The position numbers were made by a program, and so were the translations under genes. From Papaver somniferum (Eukaryota; Streptophyta; Magnoliopsida; Ranunculales; Papaveraceae), in contig NC_039362.1 of the NCBI RefSeq assembly GCF_003573695.1, forward strand, positions 11,993,679 to 12,057,678: a DNA stretch of 64,000 nt. The letters run 5' to 3'. Position 1 is the first letter of the stretch. The number at the start of each line of letters is the position of its first letter. The notes beneath the pieces are model-generated. The model ran no database searches, was not told where the DNA came from, and saw only the letters and a program-made list of their open reading frames with translations. Below are positions 12,187 through 23,776 of the stretch, piece by piece.

Positions 12187-13760
12187 GGGACCGACTACAT
12201 GGGATGACGGGTTCACCATATAACGCCCGATGCTCGAATGAGCAAAAAATACCAAAGTCTCTTGAGGACCAGTTGGTGAAAGAATGATTTGATGCTGGTT
12301 TAATCATTTACTGAAATAATGCTCGTGTGAGCAACAAATCATAAAAACTGATGTAGAAAATGTGAGGGGCCGACCAAGAGGTCATGAGACCGTCTCTTGA
12401 TGGTCATGGAACCAATAGATGGTCGTTTGAGCGAACTTCCAATCTTTGGAAAGAATTCGAACCTAATATGAGCAACTGAGCAAATTAGGTTAGAATCATT
12501 AAAACATGCGGGGCCAGCTGTTTGCAAGCCTCAGGGTCACCCTTGGTCGGTCAAGGGGATGTGCCCGTGTCACCATAGTGTCTGTGCTTCAGTCCTGAGA
12601 ATTTTGATATTTTCTGATGCACGTTTGAGCAACATTTGGAAAGAAATATATGCAGAATCCATGGTTTTGCTGAAACCGGCAAAAAATACATGAGATGATG
12701 AAAATAATAAATAAACAAGGAATCACAAGGTGTGGGACCGGCTAGGGCATGGCCGGCCGGGTGACACGCGGTCCCACATGCTTTTCCCAGTTTTATATTA
12801 TTTTATGTATTTTTCTCTGATTTAAGGGAAATTCCATGAAACTTGAGAGTTTGGCGAAATTAGGGAACTTCCATGAGATGAGAGACATAAATTAAAATAT
12901 AAAATAGGGAATGGGAGTGTGGGACCGGAAATGGTCGTGGCATGGCTGGAAGGCCAATGGACGCGGACCCCAAGGCACTCTTCCCAATTTTATGTAATTT
13001 TGATGATTTTAGATAATTTTTCATAAAATCAAAGGGATTTGTTGAAAACCAAGATATTTTGTTGAAATCAGGGAGTTTTCATGAAATCAGGAAACCAAAC
13101 ACCAAATAATAATAAAATAATGGGCGTGTGCGACCGGCTAGGGCATGGCCAGCCGGCTAGAGCCCGGTCTCACAAGTTTTCCTAATTTTTTAATATTTTC
13201 CATGATTTTAGAGAAAATACATGAAATTAGGTAATTTTAGGGAAAATTCATAAAATCAAGGAATTTTCATAATTTGAGAAGGAATAATAAAATAGTGGGA
13301 CGTGAGGTGTGGGACCGCCCACGGCCAAGGCATGACCGGCCGGCCGGCGGTCCCGCGACACCTTTCCTTAATTTTATTATTATTTGATAAAATCATGTGA
13401 TTTAGATAAAAATACATGAAATTAGGTAATTTTCATGATTTTAGGGAAAATTCATAAAATCAAGGAATTTTCATAATTTAAGAGAAATAATAAAATAATG
13501 GAGACGTGAGGTATGGGACCGGCCACGGCCAAGACATGGCCGGTTGGTGCTCGGTCCCGCGACACCTTTCCCTAATTTTATTATTTTTTGATAAAATCAT
13601 GTGATTTAGATAATTTCTTTGAAATAAAGGAAATTTACTCGAACGAGAGGATTTTCATGAGATCGTGAAAATAGTAAAAACATGGTAAAATATAAAATTG
13701 GGCGCGGGACTAGTCACGGCATGACTGGCCGGCTGGTGAGCCTAGTCCCTTGGCGCTTTT
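12187..13760. repeat. Periodic GC-rich palindromes in the left Tat LTR
   Basis: Six clear islands built as gggaccggc...ggccggcc...ggtccc begin at about 12734, 12921, 13130, 13311, 13515 and 13706, i.e. 181-209 bases apart. More eroded members appear at about 12187, 12366 and 12509. Each island is an imperfect inverted repeat of 40-50 bases, separated by AT-rich spacers that are also alike (aaaatcatg, ggaattttcat motifs). The inverted set is present in the right LTR (about 30430-31990). Confidence 0.8.
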
Positions 13761-14003
13761 GTTTAATATTTTATTATTATTTTCCCTTCCAATTTTGCAT
13801 AGGTTCCTCATTCGTTCGTATTTTTGAAATGCTCGTTCGTGCATTCAAAATGCTGGTCTGTGCATTATCTTCTAATCACACTTGCACCATTTTTGTCAGG
13901 GCTTATTCGATGCTCAGATGCATGTTCCGTTGAATATTTATTACTAACCTGTGGAATTCTGCTGGGAAGAACCATAGATTGAAGTAACGAAATATAACGA
14001 GGA

Positions 14004-14110
14004 ATCGTAGAATATTGCTGAATATTTAGGCGATTAATTGACGACTCGTAGAATATTGCTAGATATTCAGACGATGGCTCGTAGAATATTGCTGGATATT
14101 CAGACGATTT
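14004..14110. repeat. ~33-bp tandem repeat in the Tat LTR, three units
   Basis: Units start tcgtagaatattgct and contain (g/a)atattcagacgat; they begin at about 14004, 14046 and 14079. The inverted copy is at about 30064-30170. Confidence 0.75.
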
Positions 14111-14317
14111 AAGATAATTCATTGCTGGCTCTATACTAGAAGGGCTTCCTGTCTAGGAGCATTAATTATCTGAGGGTTGAGCAATATGAACTTACTGGAG
14201 TGTCATATTCCTCTTGCATAGTCGGGGAAAATCTGGCTACATCCCGAAGACGTTAACGCTCTATACTAGCAGACATGCTATCTAGGAGCCGCCCAATCTT
14301 TCAATTCTATACAGTAT

Positions 14318-14636
14318 GAGATGTGTCGTGGCCTCAACTGAGAGACTGCACATCTTCATCTTCTCTGAGAGACTTTCTCCATCAGAGGTGGAATGATCTT
14401 TCATGCTTAGAGACATGAGTCTCGATACTCATCTGATTTCCGGATCCGGAGTAATTATTGAAATTGCTCAGTATTCATGAGATGTGCAGTGGCCTCAGCT
14501 GAGAGACTACACATCTACACGTACTCTGAGAGGCAGTCTTCTCAGTCAGAGATTTATGACATGAGCTTTCATGCTTTAATGAGAGACATGAGTCTCAATA
14601 CTCATCCGGTTGCCGAATCTGGAGTATAGTTTTACA
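14318..14636. repeat. ~160-bp direct duplication near the LTR start
   Basis: Two imperfect copies start gagatgtg(t/c)(c/a)gtggcctca at 14318 and 14479. Both contain gagagact(g/a)cacatct, gagacatgagtctc and an atccggagt/atctggagt end. The same pair is inverted in the right LTR (about 29540-29870). Confidence 0.75.
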
Positions 14637-14669
14637 ATTCTACCCTTTTTCAAAAATCCACCATCTAAA

Positions 14670-15600
14670 CCTTCGACTCGTAATCCTCCTCAGACCAACA
14701 GTTTCACCACATATGAGGAACCAGTGGAACAGGAAGTTGCACATTTGATCGAAAATTTATATGAACTCTTATACTTCTCTAAGGAGCAACGCACGGACAC
14801 ATTTTCTGCACTCAGCCAGATATCGTCCGATGTACAAATAACTTCACCAACCCCAGTAGTTGAAGAAGTTTCTTTGATGACTGGACATTCAATCGACAAC
14901 ATCACTTTTGGAGAAGAAGATCACATGGCAGACGAAGGGCACAATCACGTGTTGTACGTGACTGGCTTCATCAAAGGCACCGAATTTAGAAGAGCTCTCA
15001 TCGACACCGGTGCTTCCACCAACATTTTCACTATGAAAACTCTTAGAATGGCCAGATTCCCGTGAGGTAAAATCATTCGCCATCCCATCTTAATGACAGG
15101 GTTTGAAGGAAGCCGAATCCACACATATGGATACGCATACATAGATTTGAGGGTGGGACCAATTCAATCAAAGGTGAAATTCCACGTGATCGAACAAGAA
15201 CCTGACTACCACATGATACTTGGGCGACCTTGGATCCATGACAACAAGTTGGTTCCATCAACCTACCATCAATGCATGAAGGGTTTACTCAATAAAAAGA
15301 TCGTCCGCATAGCTGATTCATCATCTCCGTATGCTCTGTCCTACGATGCAGAATTCATCGAGTCTCAGAGAAGCGCCCCTGAACCTCCTAAGAAAATCTA
15401 CACTACTCCTTCCAAGTTGGAAGGCTATTGAGGCATCTGCGGCATCATCACCATCTTCAGAAGTAGAACCAGTCAAGTCACCTGCTACACGGGTCAAACG
15501 CCTAAAAGATGAAACTACGATCCCAGGATCCAATTTTATGACCACTCATGACGCATAATGAAGGGTCATTTACCGGCGACGCAAAGATTAGCAATTAATA
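14670..15600 (+). pseudogene. Tat gag end and protease, right copy
   Basis: Begins at the fusion point with PSTRNPPQTNSFTTYEEP and continues through a linker absent from the left copy's best frame (SKEQRTDTFSALSQISSD) to protease with LIDTGASTNI. The domain continues past a stop at 15063-15065 (FP-stop-GK) to VIEQEPDYHMILGRPWI. One base is lost near 15410, shifting the Ser/Pro-rich linker into another frame. The start of gag is missing, so there is no initiation codon of its own. Confidence 0.82.
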
Positions 15601-15690
15601 GGGGAGATTGATCAAGAGTCTCCACGCACTGGTGAATCGTGTCAGAATGAACAACCACCTGAGGATGAAGTTCAGGAAGCTCCACAGCAG

Positions 15691-17187
15691 TTGCAAGATG
15701 ACACGAATTCTACCATTGATGATCTTGAGACAGTTAACATCGGCACAGAGGAAGATCCAAGACCAATCTTAATCAGTTCTGCGCTATCACCGGAAGAGCG
15801 TATAGGCCTGGTAGAGTTACTGAAGGAGTATCGGGATATATTTGCTTGGACGTATGAAGAAATGCCTGACCTGGATGAAAAACTGGTCACTCACCGTCTA
15901 CATATCATTCCCGGCTCCAAGGCTGTCAAACAACCACCCAGGCAGTTCAGGCATGAGGTCGAGGAGCAAATCAAGGACGAAATTCAAAAATTGCTGGTAG
16001 CGGGATTTATCAAGCCTATTCAGCATCCAACCTGGCTGGCTAACGTCGTCCCAGTTAAGAAGAAAAATGGTCAAATCAGATGCTGTGTAGATTTCAGAAA
16101 CCTAAATAAATGCTGCCCGGAGGATGACTTTCCTTTACCCAACATTGATATGCTCGTTGATGCGACCAACGGCCACGATATGTTCTCATTCTTGGATGGT
16201 TACAGTGGGTACAACCAAATTAAAATGTTCGAACATGATGCCGCCAAGACCGCATTTCGCACTCCCATTGGGAATTTTCATTAAAGCGTGATGCCCTTTG
16301 GGTTGAAGAATTCTGGCGCCACCTACCAGCGAGCCATGATAGCAATATTTCATGCTATAATGCACAAGCAAGTAGAGGATTATGTTGACGATTTCGTGGT
16401 GAAATCGAAAGCTCGAACATCCCATCTAGAAGTTCTGAGACAAGTCTTTGAAAGATGCAGAGAATACAAGTTGAAGATGAATCCTCCAAAATGCCTTTTG
16501 GAGTTTCTTTTGGAAAGTTTCTGGGATTCTTGGTCACTGTCGAAGGGATCAAAGTCGATCCGGACAAAGCGAAATCCATCTCCACCATGCCTCCTCCACG
16601 CACTGTGAAGGAACTGCAGAGATTCATGGGAAAGGTGAATTACATCAGACGCTTCATGCCAGGATTGGCTCAACTTATCTCTTCGTCACACCTCTGCTGA
16701 AGAAGGGAGCGAGTTTCACGTGGACGGATGTTCAGCAAGAAGCATTTCAGAAAATACAACAGATACTTTTATCACCTGCAGTCATGAGGTCTCCAGTGCA
16801 GGGTCGACCGTTGATATTATACACAGCCTCCAGTGATGTTGCTATTGGAGCACTACTGGCTCAAGAAGACGAAGAAGGCGTCGAGCATCCAATTTACTAT
16901 TTCAGCCGAACCATGAAGGATGCTCAACTCAGATACCCGAAATCTGAAAGAGCATGCCTGGCGTTAGCTCATGCAATGCAAAGATTCAGGCATTATTTAC
17001 TATCCAACAGAGTTGTGCTTGTATCCAAAGCTGATCCCATAAAGTTTTTACTCTCAAAGCCCGCTCTGATAGGAAGACCTGGAAAGTGGATGCTTTAGAT
17101 GTCGGAATTCGACATAGTATGTGTTTCCCCTAAAGCAATCCAAGGTCAAGCAGTAACAAATTTACTAGCAGCGTTCCTAGGAGAAGA
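15691..17187 (+). pseudogene. Tat reverse transcriptase and RNase H, right copy, interrupted by insertion
   Basis: RT motifs in order: VVPVKKKNGQIRCCVDFRNLNK, DGYSGYNQIKM, MPFGLKNSGATYQR, YVDD in EDYVDDFVVKS, GFLVT and FMGKVNYIRRFMPG. The RNase H part has SSDVAIGALLAQ and SERACLALA. Lesions: stop at 16282-16284 (FH-stop-SV), frameshifts near 16490 and 16690, stop at 17096-17098 (WML-stop-MS). The coding sequence is interrupted at 17187 by the family-B element and resumes at 23782. Confidence 0.88.
17183..17187. repeat. Target-site duplication of the nested family-B element (left side)
   Basis: GAAGA before the LTR at 17188; AAAGA follows the other LTR at 23777-23781. The left Tat copy shows the empty site as ggagaagattccgcgac on the plus sense, so this is a 5-bp duplication with one mismatch. 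Confidence 0.75.
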
Positions 17188-18754
17188 TGATTAAAGATTT
17201 TTGATGGGGTTGTAGTAAATAGGATTCGTTTCAGACTTGTGAAGGAAATGGAATTTTTAGATTTAATAAATATATACAAAAAATATTAACAATATGGGCA
17301 AGAGTACTGGGACTAAAGATTCAGACGTTTTTTTCTTCAAATGGTTCAGAAATTAATTCCAGCAATTATAGTTCAAAAACAAAACAAATATTAACTCTAG
17401 TTTATTGCCAAGATAGATTTTATAAAATATTACTTGTATTTCTTAAGCATGGCATATCAAAAATCCCTAGGACTAAGCATACTCTATCAAATGAAATCAC
17501 AAGTAATTAATTTAAAATCTTAATTCAATTAAAATTAGTGCAAAAAGTAAATAAAAGAATTAATGAAATTACCACATGGATGAAATTCGACCTCCTCCGT
17601 CGTCCCAGTGTTGGGTTTAGCTCATTATGATAAAAACACGCTCAAAGTATTTATTTATTGCTCAAAGGGTGTTTACAAGGATGAAAAATGGAGATGAAAT
17701 AATAAAACAGTGAATGTGCGACCCACAGAAAGCGTCCAGAATGAACGACACAGAAGAAGTGCTATTGTTATTGTAGCTCTAAGACCCACGCATGTGAGTC
17801 TGTTTCACTGTTGATAAACGACTGCTGGTGCAGGTCCGTTCTTCGTGTTCTTCATGTTCATCAGCAGCAGCAGCAGCAGTAGAAACCGAGTTTGGGAAAA
17901 CTCGAATTTCTTCTTCTCTGGCTCTCCTCAACCTCCCAGACTCTCGACCCCCATTCTCTGTGATACCAGAAATCTATTTATACTCCTCAGCCTCATTTAA
18001 TCACGCCATAACTCAAGATAATTCTCTCTTTACTCGGCTTAAAGAGAAAATAGTTTTTGGATATTTTCTTTCTTTAATTAGCTCTCCACGCGCTGAAATG
18101 ATGTAGAAACACTCCAAACATGATCTTACACGCTGTAGAATTGATTCAACACTCTCCAAACACATGAGTACACGTCTAAATTTGATGTGATCGTGTGATA
18201 CTCATTTCTTGAACGTGCTTCCTGATTTTTTGATTGCGATGATTCTCTCCAAACACATGAGTACACGTCTAAATTTGCGATGATCTATCCTAACACCCAA
18301 AATGTCTTCCTCTATCCATATCACAAATACCCATTGAAAATCAGAGGTTTAATCGAACTCTAACCCCTCCAAAAATCGATCGACCCAACTGCCAGTGAGA
18401 AGAAATATTTTCCCGCCTTTTTCCAAAATTTGAATTATGAGAAGAAAAGTGTCCTCCCCCTAATCCTGTACGGGTGTCCCTTTAGCAATTGGGGTGGAAA
18501 TAGTAATTTTGGGATGGAAATAGTAATTTTTCTGGGTTCCTCCGGTACATTTCTGGGACACTTCTGGTGCATTTATGAGGTGCCTCCGGTACATTATCCT
18601 GGGGTGTAAAACACTACTTTTCGAGCTCATTTCGCCGCAAATGCTTATTTCTCTAAAAACATCTACAAAAACACAAAATAACACAATAAGTACTTAATCG
18701 AGTCTAACAATACAAAATATTGAAAACAAAATAGACACATAAATGCGTCTATCA
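17188..18754 (-). repeat. 3' LTR of nested family-B element
   Basis: 1567 bases, from tgattaaagatttttgatgg to gcgtctatca on the plus sense. Relative to the 5' LTR it carries an extra copy of tctccaaacacatgagtacacg near 18245-18275. It contains a CAG run at about 17864-17879. Confidence 0.9.
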
Positions 18755-18769
18755 AATACCCCCAAACTT
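18755..18769 (-). other. Polypurine tract of nested family-B element
   Basis: Minus-strand aagtttgggggtatt directly before the 3' LTR start TGATAGACG, the usual place and composition of a plus-strand primer. Confidence 0.8.
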
Positions 18770-20113
18770 ATTATTTGCTAGTCCTCGAGCAAAACTAATA
18801 AAAAATAAATAAAACCGAGTTAATCTCGGGAGGGTTTACCAGAGGTGTGCCCACAAAACCATTACTTCTAATTGGTCAAAAGTATCCAAAGAGCTATGAG
18901 GACATACATATTCTCAACCTATCTCCAAGTAACTAGAATGCCAGAGAAATTAAGGGTGTCAGCTCTAAAGCTAACTGAAGAAAAGGGGAGACACATCCAC
19001 ACGACTGCTAGATAAAGAGATATCCGCTACACAGCTAGATAAACATTGTAAGATGCGTCCCCTGCTTTACAGCTGGATAAGATTAGGAGAGAGATAAAAA
19101 TGAGAGGGACATCTGCTACACAGATGGACTAATTACGTGTGATGAGTTAAACCAGTGCTAGAAAGATTTTGTGCCAGATTGAAAGCAGACTAACAAAGCA
19201 ACCAAAATGCATCTTTCTTCGACTCTCTCACAGTGCTCATAAGAAATAACGTCTTCTTCGGTCTTCAACTGTTGATGATAAACTCTCGAACCTCATAGAA
19301 CCTTCACAATTAACTTTTATCTTCGATTTCTTGCTAAATTTCTTCTTCCCTATGGCCTTATTGAACAAAAAGAACGTAATGATGTTTCATTTTTTTTTTT
19401 CATTTTTTTTTACATGGTCATGAGAGAAGGACTTTCAAAACTTGGATCTTCACAACTTGTGATGTCTTGGTATCATGGATTCTACCAACTTATATCATTT
19501 GCTCTTATAAATTCAACTTTGATTTTTGAATTATTCTCTTCTATTGTTGCTTCTAAACCTAAAACGTCTTCACTTTCTTCATAGATTTTGATGTCGCTCC
19601 GCTTGTTGATGATGATAAGTTTCTGCTGAGAGGGTCGCAATCCAGTAACTAAGACTACATTGTGAGGTTGCTTTGTCTTTCTGGAATTTCCCTGACCTAC
19701 TTCCCTTTCCATCATGTATGGTTAGGTCCATCACGGTTACCCTCTAAAAGGAACAAGTTCTCTCCTGAATTTCAAGGATCTCAATGTCTTTTTCTCTAAT
19801 GTCTCAATAAGTTGTTATCTCTAGCATTCCAATTTCTATCTTTTCGGTGAGAAACAATATGTAAACTTATCTAACCGGATACCATGTGACGCTAGAAGTT
19901 TCAAAAGTGCAACTAAAAAGTTTCTCCCATACCCCCAAACTTAAATCTAACATTGTCCTCGATGTTCTAAAGATAAAATTAAAAGCATGAACAAGGAGAA
20001 ACTGTTACCAATGAAGCAAAAGAGATAAGGAAAGATATTACCATGTCGCATGAATATTGGGTTACCTCCCAAGAAGTGCTAAGTTTAAAGTCTTCAGCCA
20101 GACTTAGAATTGG
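18770..20113 (-). other. 3' internal noncoding region of nested family-B element
   Basis: About 1.3 kb without a convincing gene. It shares blocks with the other family-B units (gctagtcc...gagcaaa near the start, gtctcgggagggcttaccagaga-like text, and cccccaaacttaaatctaacattgtcctc near 19930). A 77-codon minus-strand frame at 19482-19715 is not shared with the other copies and is not recognised. Confidence 0.6.
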
Positions 20114-21775
20114 TCAACTCGAACCACAAAGTAACAGTCGAAATAATTGTGGGTCTTCAAAACCAAATAGAGCTGACCATATGAAACTGCAGTGAACCAA
20201 GAAAATGGACAAGAATAACATGCCCTTACCTAGTTTCCTGAAAACTATCGCTAATTGCGGTTCAGTTTCAGGTTCTATGAAAGGGTCTAAATAGAATATT
20301 TTCATTGACTGCGTTTCTTCATAGATAGGATCTGAATCACTAGGTCTTAGAGTCTGTAAAAACTCAAATACGAACTTAGAATCACGAAGTAATAACCTAA
20401 ATAATTGCGGATCCTCTAAGTCAATCAGATATGACTTACAAAGTTGACCACAGTGAGAGTAGTGGTCATTTTTAGGAAAATGTGTCGATTTTATTAACCT
20501 AAAGTACTTAGGGTTAGTCTCAGAACTTAATATTCAACTCATTTGAAACGTTCCCACAGTTGTAAGAAAACTATTTGGTGGGAAAACAAAGTCAATCTGG
20601 GTATCATAGCCTGGGTTAACGACATCAACCAGAGGATGGGTTTCTAACGACTGAACTTCTTCCTGGACATCATTAGGTTCGGGAAAACGAGTATGAAGGT
20701 AATATTGTAAAATTGTCGAGGCAAAGATATCAAGTCCTAAGTGAAGGGACTTTCTAAGAATTAAAGCACACGGAGAATGATAATCACCCCCAAACTTAGA
20801 GTTTTCTGTGTTTCTAGAAAGACTAGTCACAACTTTCCTAATTTCTAGGTCATCAAATTCCTGGAAATGGTCAATTGATTCTTCTAAGTCTGGTTCATCC
20901 TCACTCATCTCGACGAGTTCATCTTCTTCGTCTAAGACTATTGTTTCTAAATCGCTAGACTCTAAAACATTATTCTCAGAATAAACTCGTTCCTCTAAAT
21001 CATTATCGGCTTTGTAAACAGGAAATACTACATCGTCCAAAACGAGGGTATCTCTAGTCAAATCCTCGTCCTTTTGAATAGGTGAATAATTATTAAAATC
21101 ATTTGGATTTGAACTAGAAATAATATTATCATTGTAAAGCTCAATTGGAGTAACCATTTCCTGATTACTATTCCTACATAAGTATGATTCTCCATCAACA
21201 CTATCCTCATCATAATAACATGAAAAAGATCGAACCTCATCAAAACAAGTAGTGTTACCAATTCTAACCTCGTCATCTTGATTATGCAAATAACTATCCT
21301 CATTTTTAAGGGTATTATTGGAAACACTATATTGGAAAGTAAGATTATTTCGAGCAAGTCTTTCGTTCGTCTCAGCCATCAGCTTGAGAGATTCCTCTAT
21401 AGAAAGTTCACTCATTATTGTAGTTCTTTCGTCTATAATTACACTATTCATCTCAGCTAACTTACGCGTCGACTCAGCTAACTCCCTGAGGGACTCTTCT
21501 AAAGGAGGAATAGGAACACAGGGATCATAAAAAGGACTACTTTTCAGTAGTTTGATTGTATCCTCTAGAGACGAAGAACTAGTACTATAATCTTCTTGCT
21601 CGTAAGAACGATGCATGTGTGGATAGTAATTGGGCTCACCAGGGTATGACCCATATCCTTCCAAAGGATGGCGTTCCCAACCACTATTCCCAACATGGTC
21701 ATAAAAAGGATGATGTCCATATTCAAATTCAGGTCGATAATCATTGTATTGGCTTCTATCATACCAGTTCGACAT
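20114..21775 (-). pseudogene. Family-B large ORF, copy 1, one nonsense codon
   Basis: Starts MSNWYDRSQYN at 21775, is open for 413 codons, meets one stop at 20534-20536 (FQMS-stop-IL) and continues in frame-like homology to 20114, ending DPQLFRLLLCGSS. Layout: Tyr/His-rich N-terminus, heptad-like Glu/Leu repeats (LEESLRELAESTRKLAE), a long acidic middle, a block with FGGDYHSP and TRFPEPNDV, YDTQIDFVFPPNSF, a Pro-acidic DPFIEPETEPQL motif, and a hydrophobic segment (GMLFLSIFLVHCSF...) near the C-terminus. No zinc knuckle, protease or RT motif. I do not recognise the protein; its place after the PBS is that of gag or an extra upstream ORF. Confidence 0.75.
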
Positions 21776-21843
21776 TCTTAATTGCAAGGGAATTCTACAC
21801 AATCACAAACAAGGCTGACTCGACCAAATCAAACCTATAAAAT

Positions 21844-21853
21844 NNNNNNNNNN
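21844..21853. other. 10-N gap standing for the family-B leader
   Basis: The flanks cctataaaat and tttatataacccttccgtaggg match the two ends of a ~660-base leader in the other units (about 49168-49830 and 58602-59260). The ten N therefore probably hide several hundred bases. Confidence 0.8.
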
Positions 21854-22200
21854 TTTTTTTTATATAACCCTTCCGTAGGGTTTAAAATTAAAATAAATTA
21901 TTCAAAATCCAGTCCAATGAAAAAAAATACAAAAAATAATAATAATAATTACAAAATAAAATAAAAATGGAAAGTCTCTTAAAAAAATTAAAAAAAAAAT
22001 AATTCTCTCTTTTTTTCCGTCTTTTTTTCTTTTTTTTTGCTTTGTCTTTTTTCCTTCTCTTTTAGCTTTAAGCTTTGATTCCAAGGTCTTTAGTATCCAA
22101 CTTCAAAACTGTAATACAAAGACACAACCAAAGAGACGTAAAAAGAACAAATGGAATAAAAAAAATAATAAAAACCTAAAAATTCTACCTAAGCACAAAT

Positions 22201-22220
22201 CCGCGTCGGCGGCGCCAAAA
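22201..22220 (-). other. Primer-binding site of nested family-B element
   Basis: Minus-strand TTTTGGCGCCGCCGACGCGG directly after the 5' LTR. TGGCGCCG is the core of primer-binding sites common in Athila/Tat-type Gypsy elements. Confidence 0.75.
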
Positions 22221-23776
22221 TGATTAAAGATTTTTGATGGGGTTGTAGTAAATAGGATTCGTTTCAGACTTGTGAAGGAAATGGAATTTTTATATTTAAT
22301 AAATATATACAAAAAATATTAACAATATGGGCAAGAGTACTGTGACTAAAGATTCGACAGTTTTTTTTTCTTCAAATGGTTCAGAAATTAATTCCATCAA
22401 TTATAGTTCAAAAACAAAACAAATATTAACTCTAGTTTATTGCCAAGATAGATTTTATAAAATATTACTTGTATTTCTTAAGCATGGCATATCAAAAATC
22501 CCTAGGACTAAGCATACTCCATAAAATGAAATCACAAGTAATTAATTTAAAATCTTAATTCAATTAAAATTAGTGCAAAATGTAAATAAAAGAATTAATG
22601 AAATTACCACATGGATGAAATTCGACCTCCTCCGTCATCCCAGTGTTGGGTTTAGCTCATCATGATAAAAACACGCTCAAAGTATTTATTTATTGCTCAA
22701 AGGGTGTTTGCAAGGATGAAAATGGAGATGAAATAATAAAACAGTGAATGTGCGACCCACAGAAAGCGTCCCAAATGAACGACACAGAAGAAGTGCTATT
22801 GTTACTGTAGCTCTAAGACCCACACCTACGACCCACACCTGTGAGTCTGTTTCACTGTTGATAAACGACTACTGGTGCAGGTCCGTTCTTCGTGTTCTTC
22901 ATGTTCATCATCAGCAGCAGCAGCAGTAGAAACCGAGTTTGGGAAAACTCGAATTTCTTCTTCTCTGGCTCTCCTCAGCCCCCTAGACTCTCGACCCCCA
23001 TTCTCTATGATACCAGATATCTATTTATACTCCTCAGCCTCATTTAATCACGCCATAACTCAAGATAATTCTCTCTTTACTCGGCTTAAAGAGAAAATAT
23101 TTTTTGGATATTTTCTTCCTTTAATTAGCTCTCCACGCGCTGAAATGATGTAGAAACACTCCAAACATGATCTTACACGCTGTAGAATTGATTCAACACT
23201 CTCCAAACACATGAGTACACGTCTAAATTTAATGTGATCGTGTGATATTCATTTCTTGAACGTGCTTCCTGATTTCTTGATTGCGATGATTCCAGCCAAT
23301 TATGATCTATCCTAACACCCAAAATGTCTTCCTCTATCCATATCACAAATACTCATTGAAAATCAGAGGTTTAATCGAACTCTAACCCCTCCAAAAATCG
23401 ATCGACCCAACTACCAGTGAGAAGAAATATTTTCCCGCCTTTTTCCAAAATTTGAATTATGAGAAGAAAAGTGTCCTCCCCCTAATCCTGTACGGGTGTC
23501 CCTTTAGCAATTGGAGTGGAAATAGTAATTTTGGGGTGGAAATAGTAATTTTTCTGGGTTCCTCCGGTACATTTCTGGGACGCTTCCGGTGCATTTCTGA
23601 GGTGCCTCCGGTACATTATCCTGGGGTGTAAAACACTACTTTTCGAGCTCATTTCGCCGCAAAGGCTTATTTCTCTAAAAACATCTATAAAAACAAAAAA
23701 TAACACAATAAGTACTTAATCGAGTCTAACAATACAGAATATTGAGAACAAAATAGACACATAAATGCGTCTATCA
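22221..23776 (-). repeat. 5' LTR of nested family-B element
   Basis: 1556 bases. Promoter candidate TATAAATA (minus strand) at 23022-23029. The U3 holds repeated ~20-base motifs around cctccggtacatt (23560-23620). A CAG-rich stretch is present at about 22913-22927. Confidence 0.9.

Larger units (their letters stand above)
3493..14669 (-). mobile_element. Left copy of Tat-lineage Ty3/Gypsy LTR retrotransposon (defective)
   Basis: Minus-strand element, read from high to low coordinate: 5' LTR (14669-10981), short gag remnant, protease, reverse transcriptase, RNase H, a second RNase H, integrase, two opposite-strand genes at 3623-5788, then truncation at the N gap. The second RNase H between the RT-linked one and integrase, the RT box YVDD followed by VVKS, and opposite-strand ORFs between INT and the 3' LTR are known traits of the Tat lineage. 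Every pol domain has stops or frameshifts and the gag core is missing, so this copy cannot act alone. It is a close relative, in opposite orientation, of the copy at 14670-33210. Confidence 0.88.
10981..14669 (-). repeat. 5' LTR of the left Tat copy (about 3.7 kb, 5' tip missing)
   Basis: Inverted copy of 29462-33210. The inner end is CA (tg at 10981 on the plus strand). The outer end is cut at the fusion with the other element near 14667-14670, so about 45 bases of the LTR start (TGACTGAGGAACATG... in the right copy) are missing. The long U3 is filled with several tandem arrays listed separately. A TATA box lies at 11433-11439. LTRs of this length are long even for Gypsy elements. Confidence 0.85.
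17188..23776 (-). mobile_element. Nested family-B LTR retrotransposon without pol
   Basis: Minus-strand element of about 6.6 kb inserted in the second RNase H region of the right Tat copy. LTRs at 22221-23776 (5') and 17188-18754 (3') start TGATAGACGCATTTATGTG and end AATCA. A PBS follows the 5' LTR (22201-22220), one long ORF lies at 20114-21775, and a purine-rich tract (aagtttgggggtatt) sits next to the 3' LTR at 18755-18769. No protease, RT or integrase was seen, so it depends on another element. The LTRs differ at a few percent by eye plus one ~30-base insertion near 18245. Confidence 0.9.

Noticed and set aside
12187..13760. Regularly spaced palindromes as a CRISPR array
   Set aside because: Plant nuclear context, spacers are similar to each other, units are ~190 bp apart and no cas genes are present.
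17828..18106. 92-codon frame in the nested element's LTR (also 22875-23153)
   Set aside because: Lies in the LTR on the strand opposite to the element and spans the promoter region; low-complexity start from CAG repeats.
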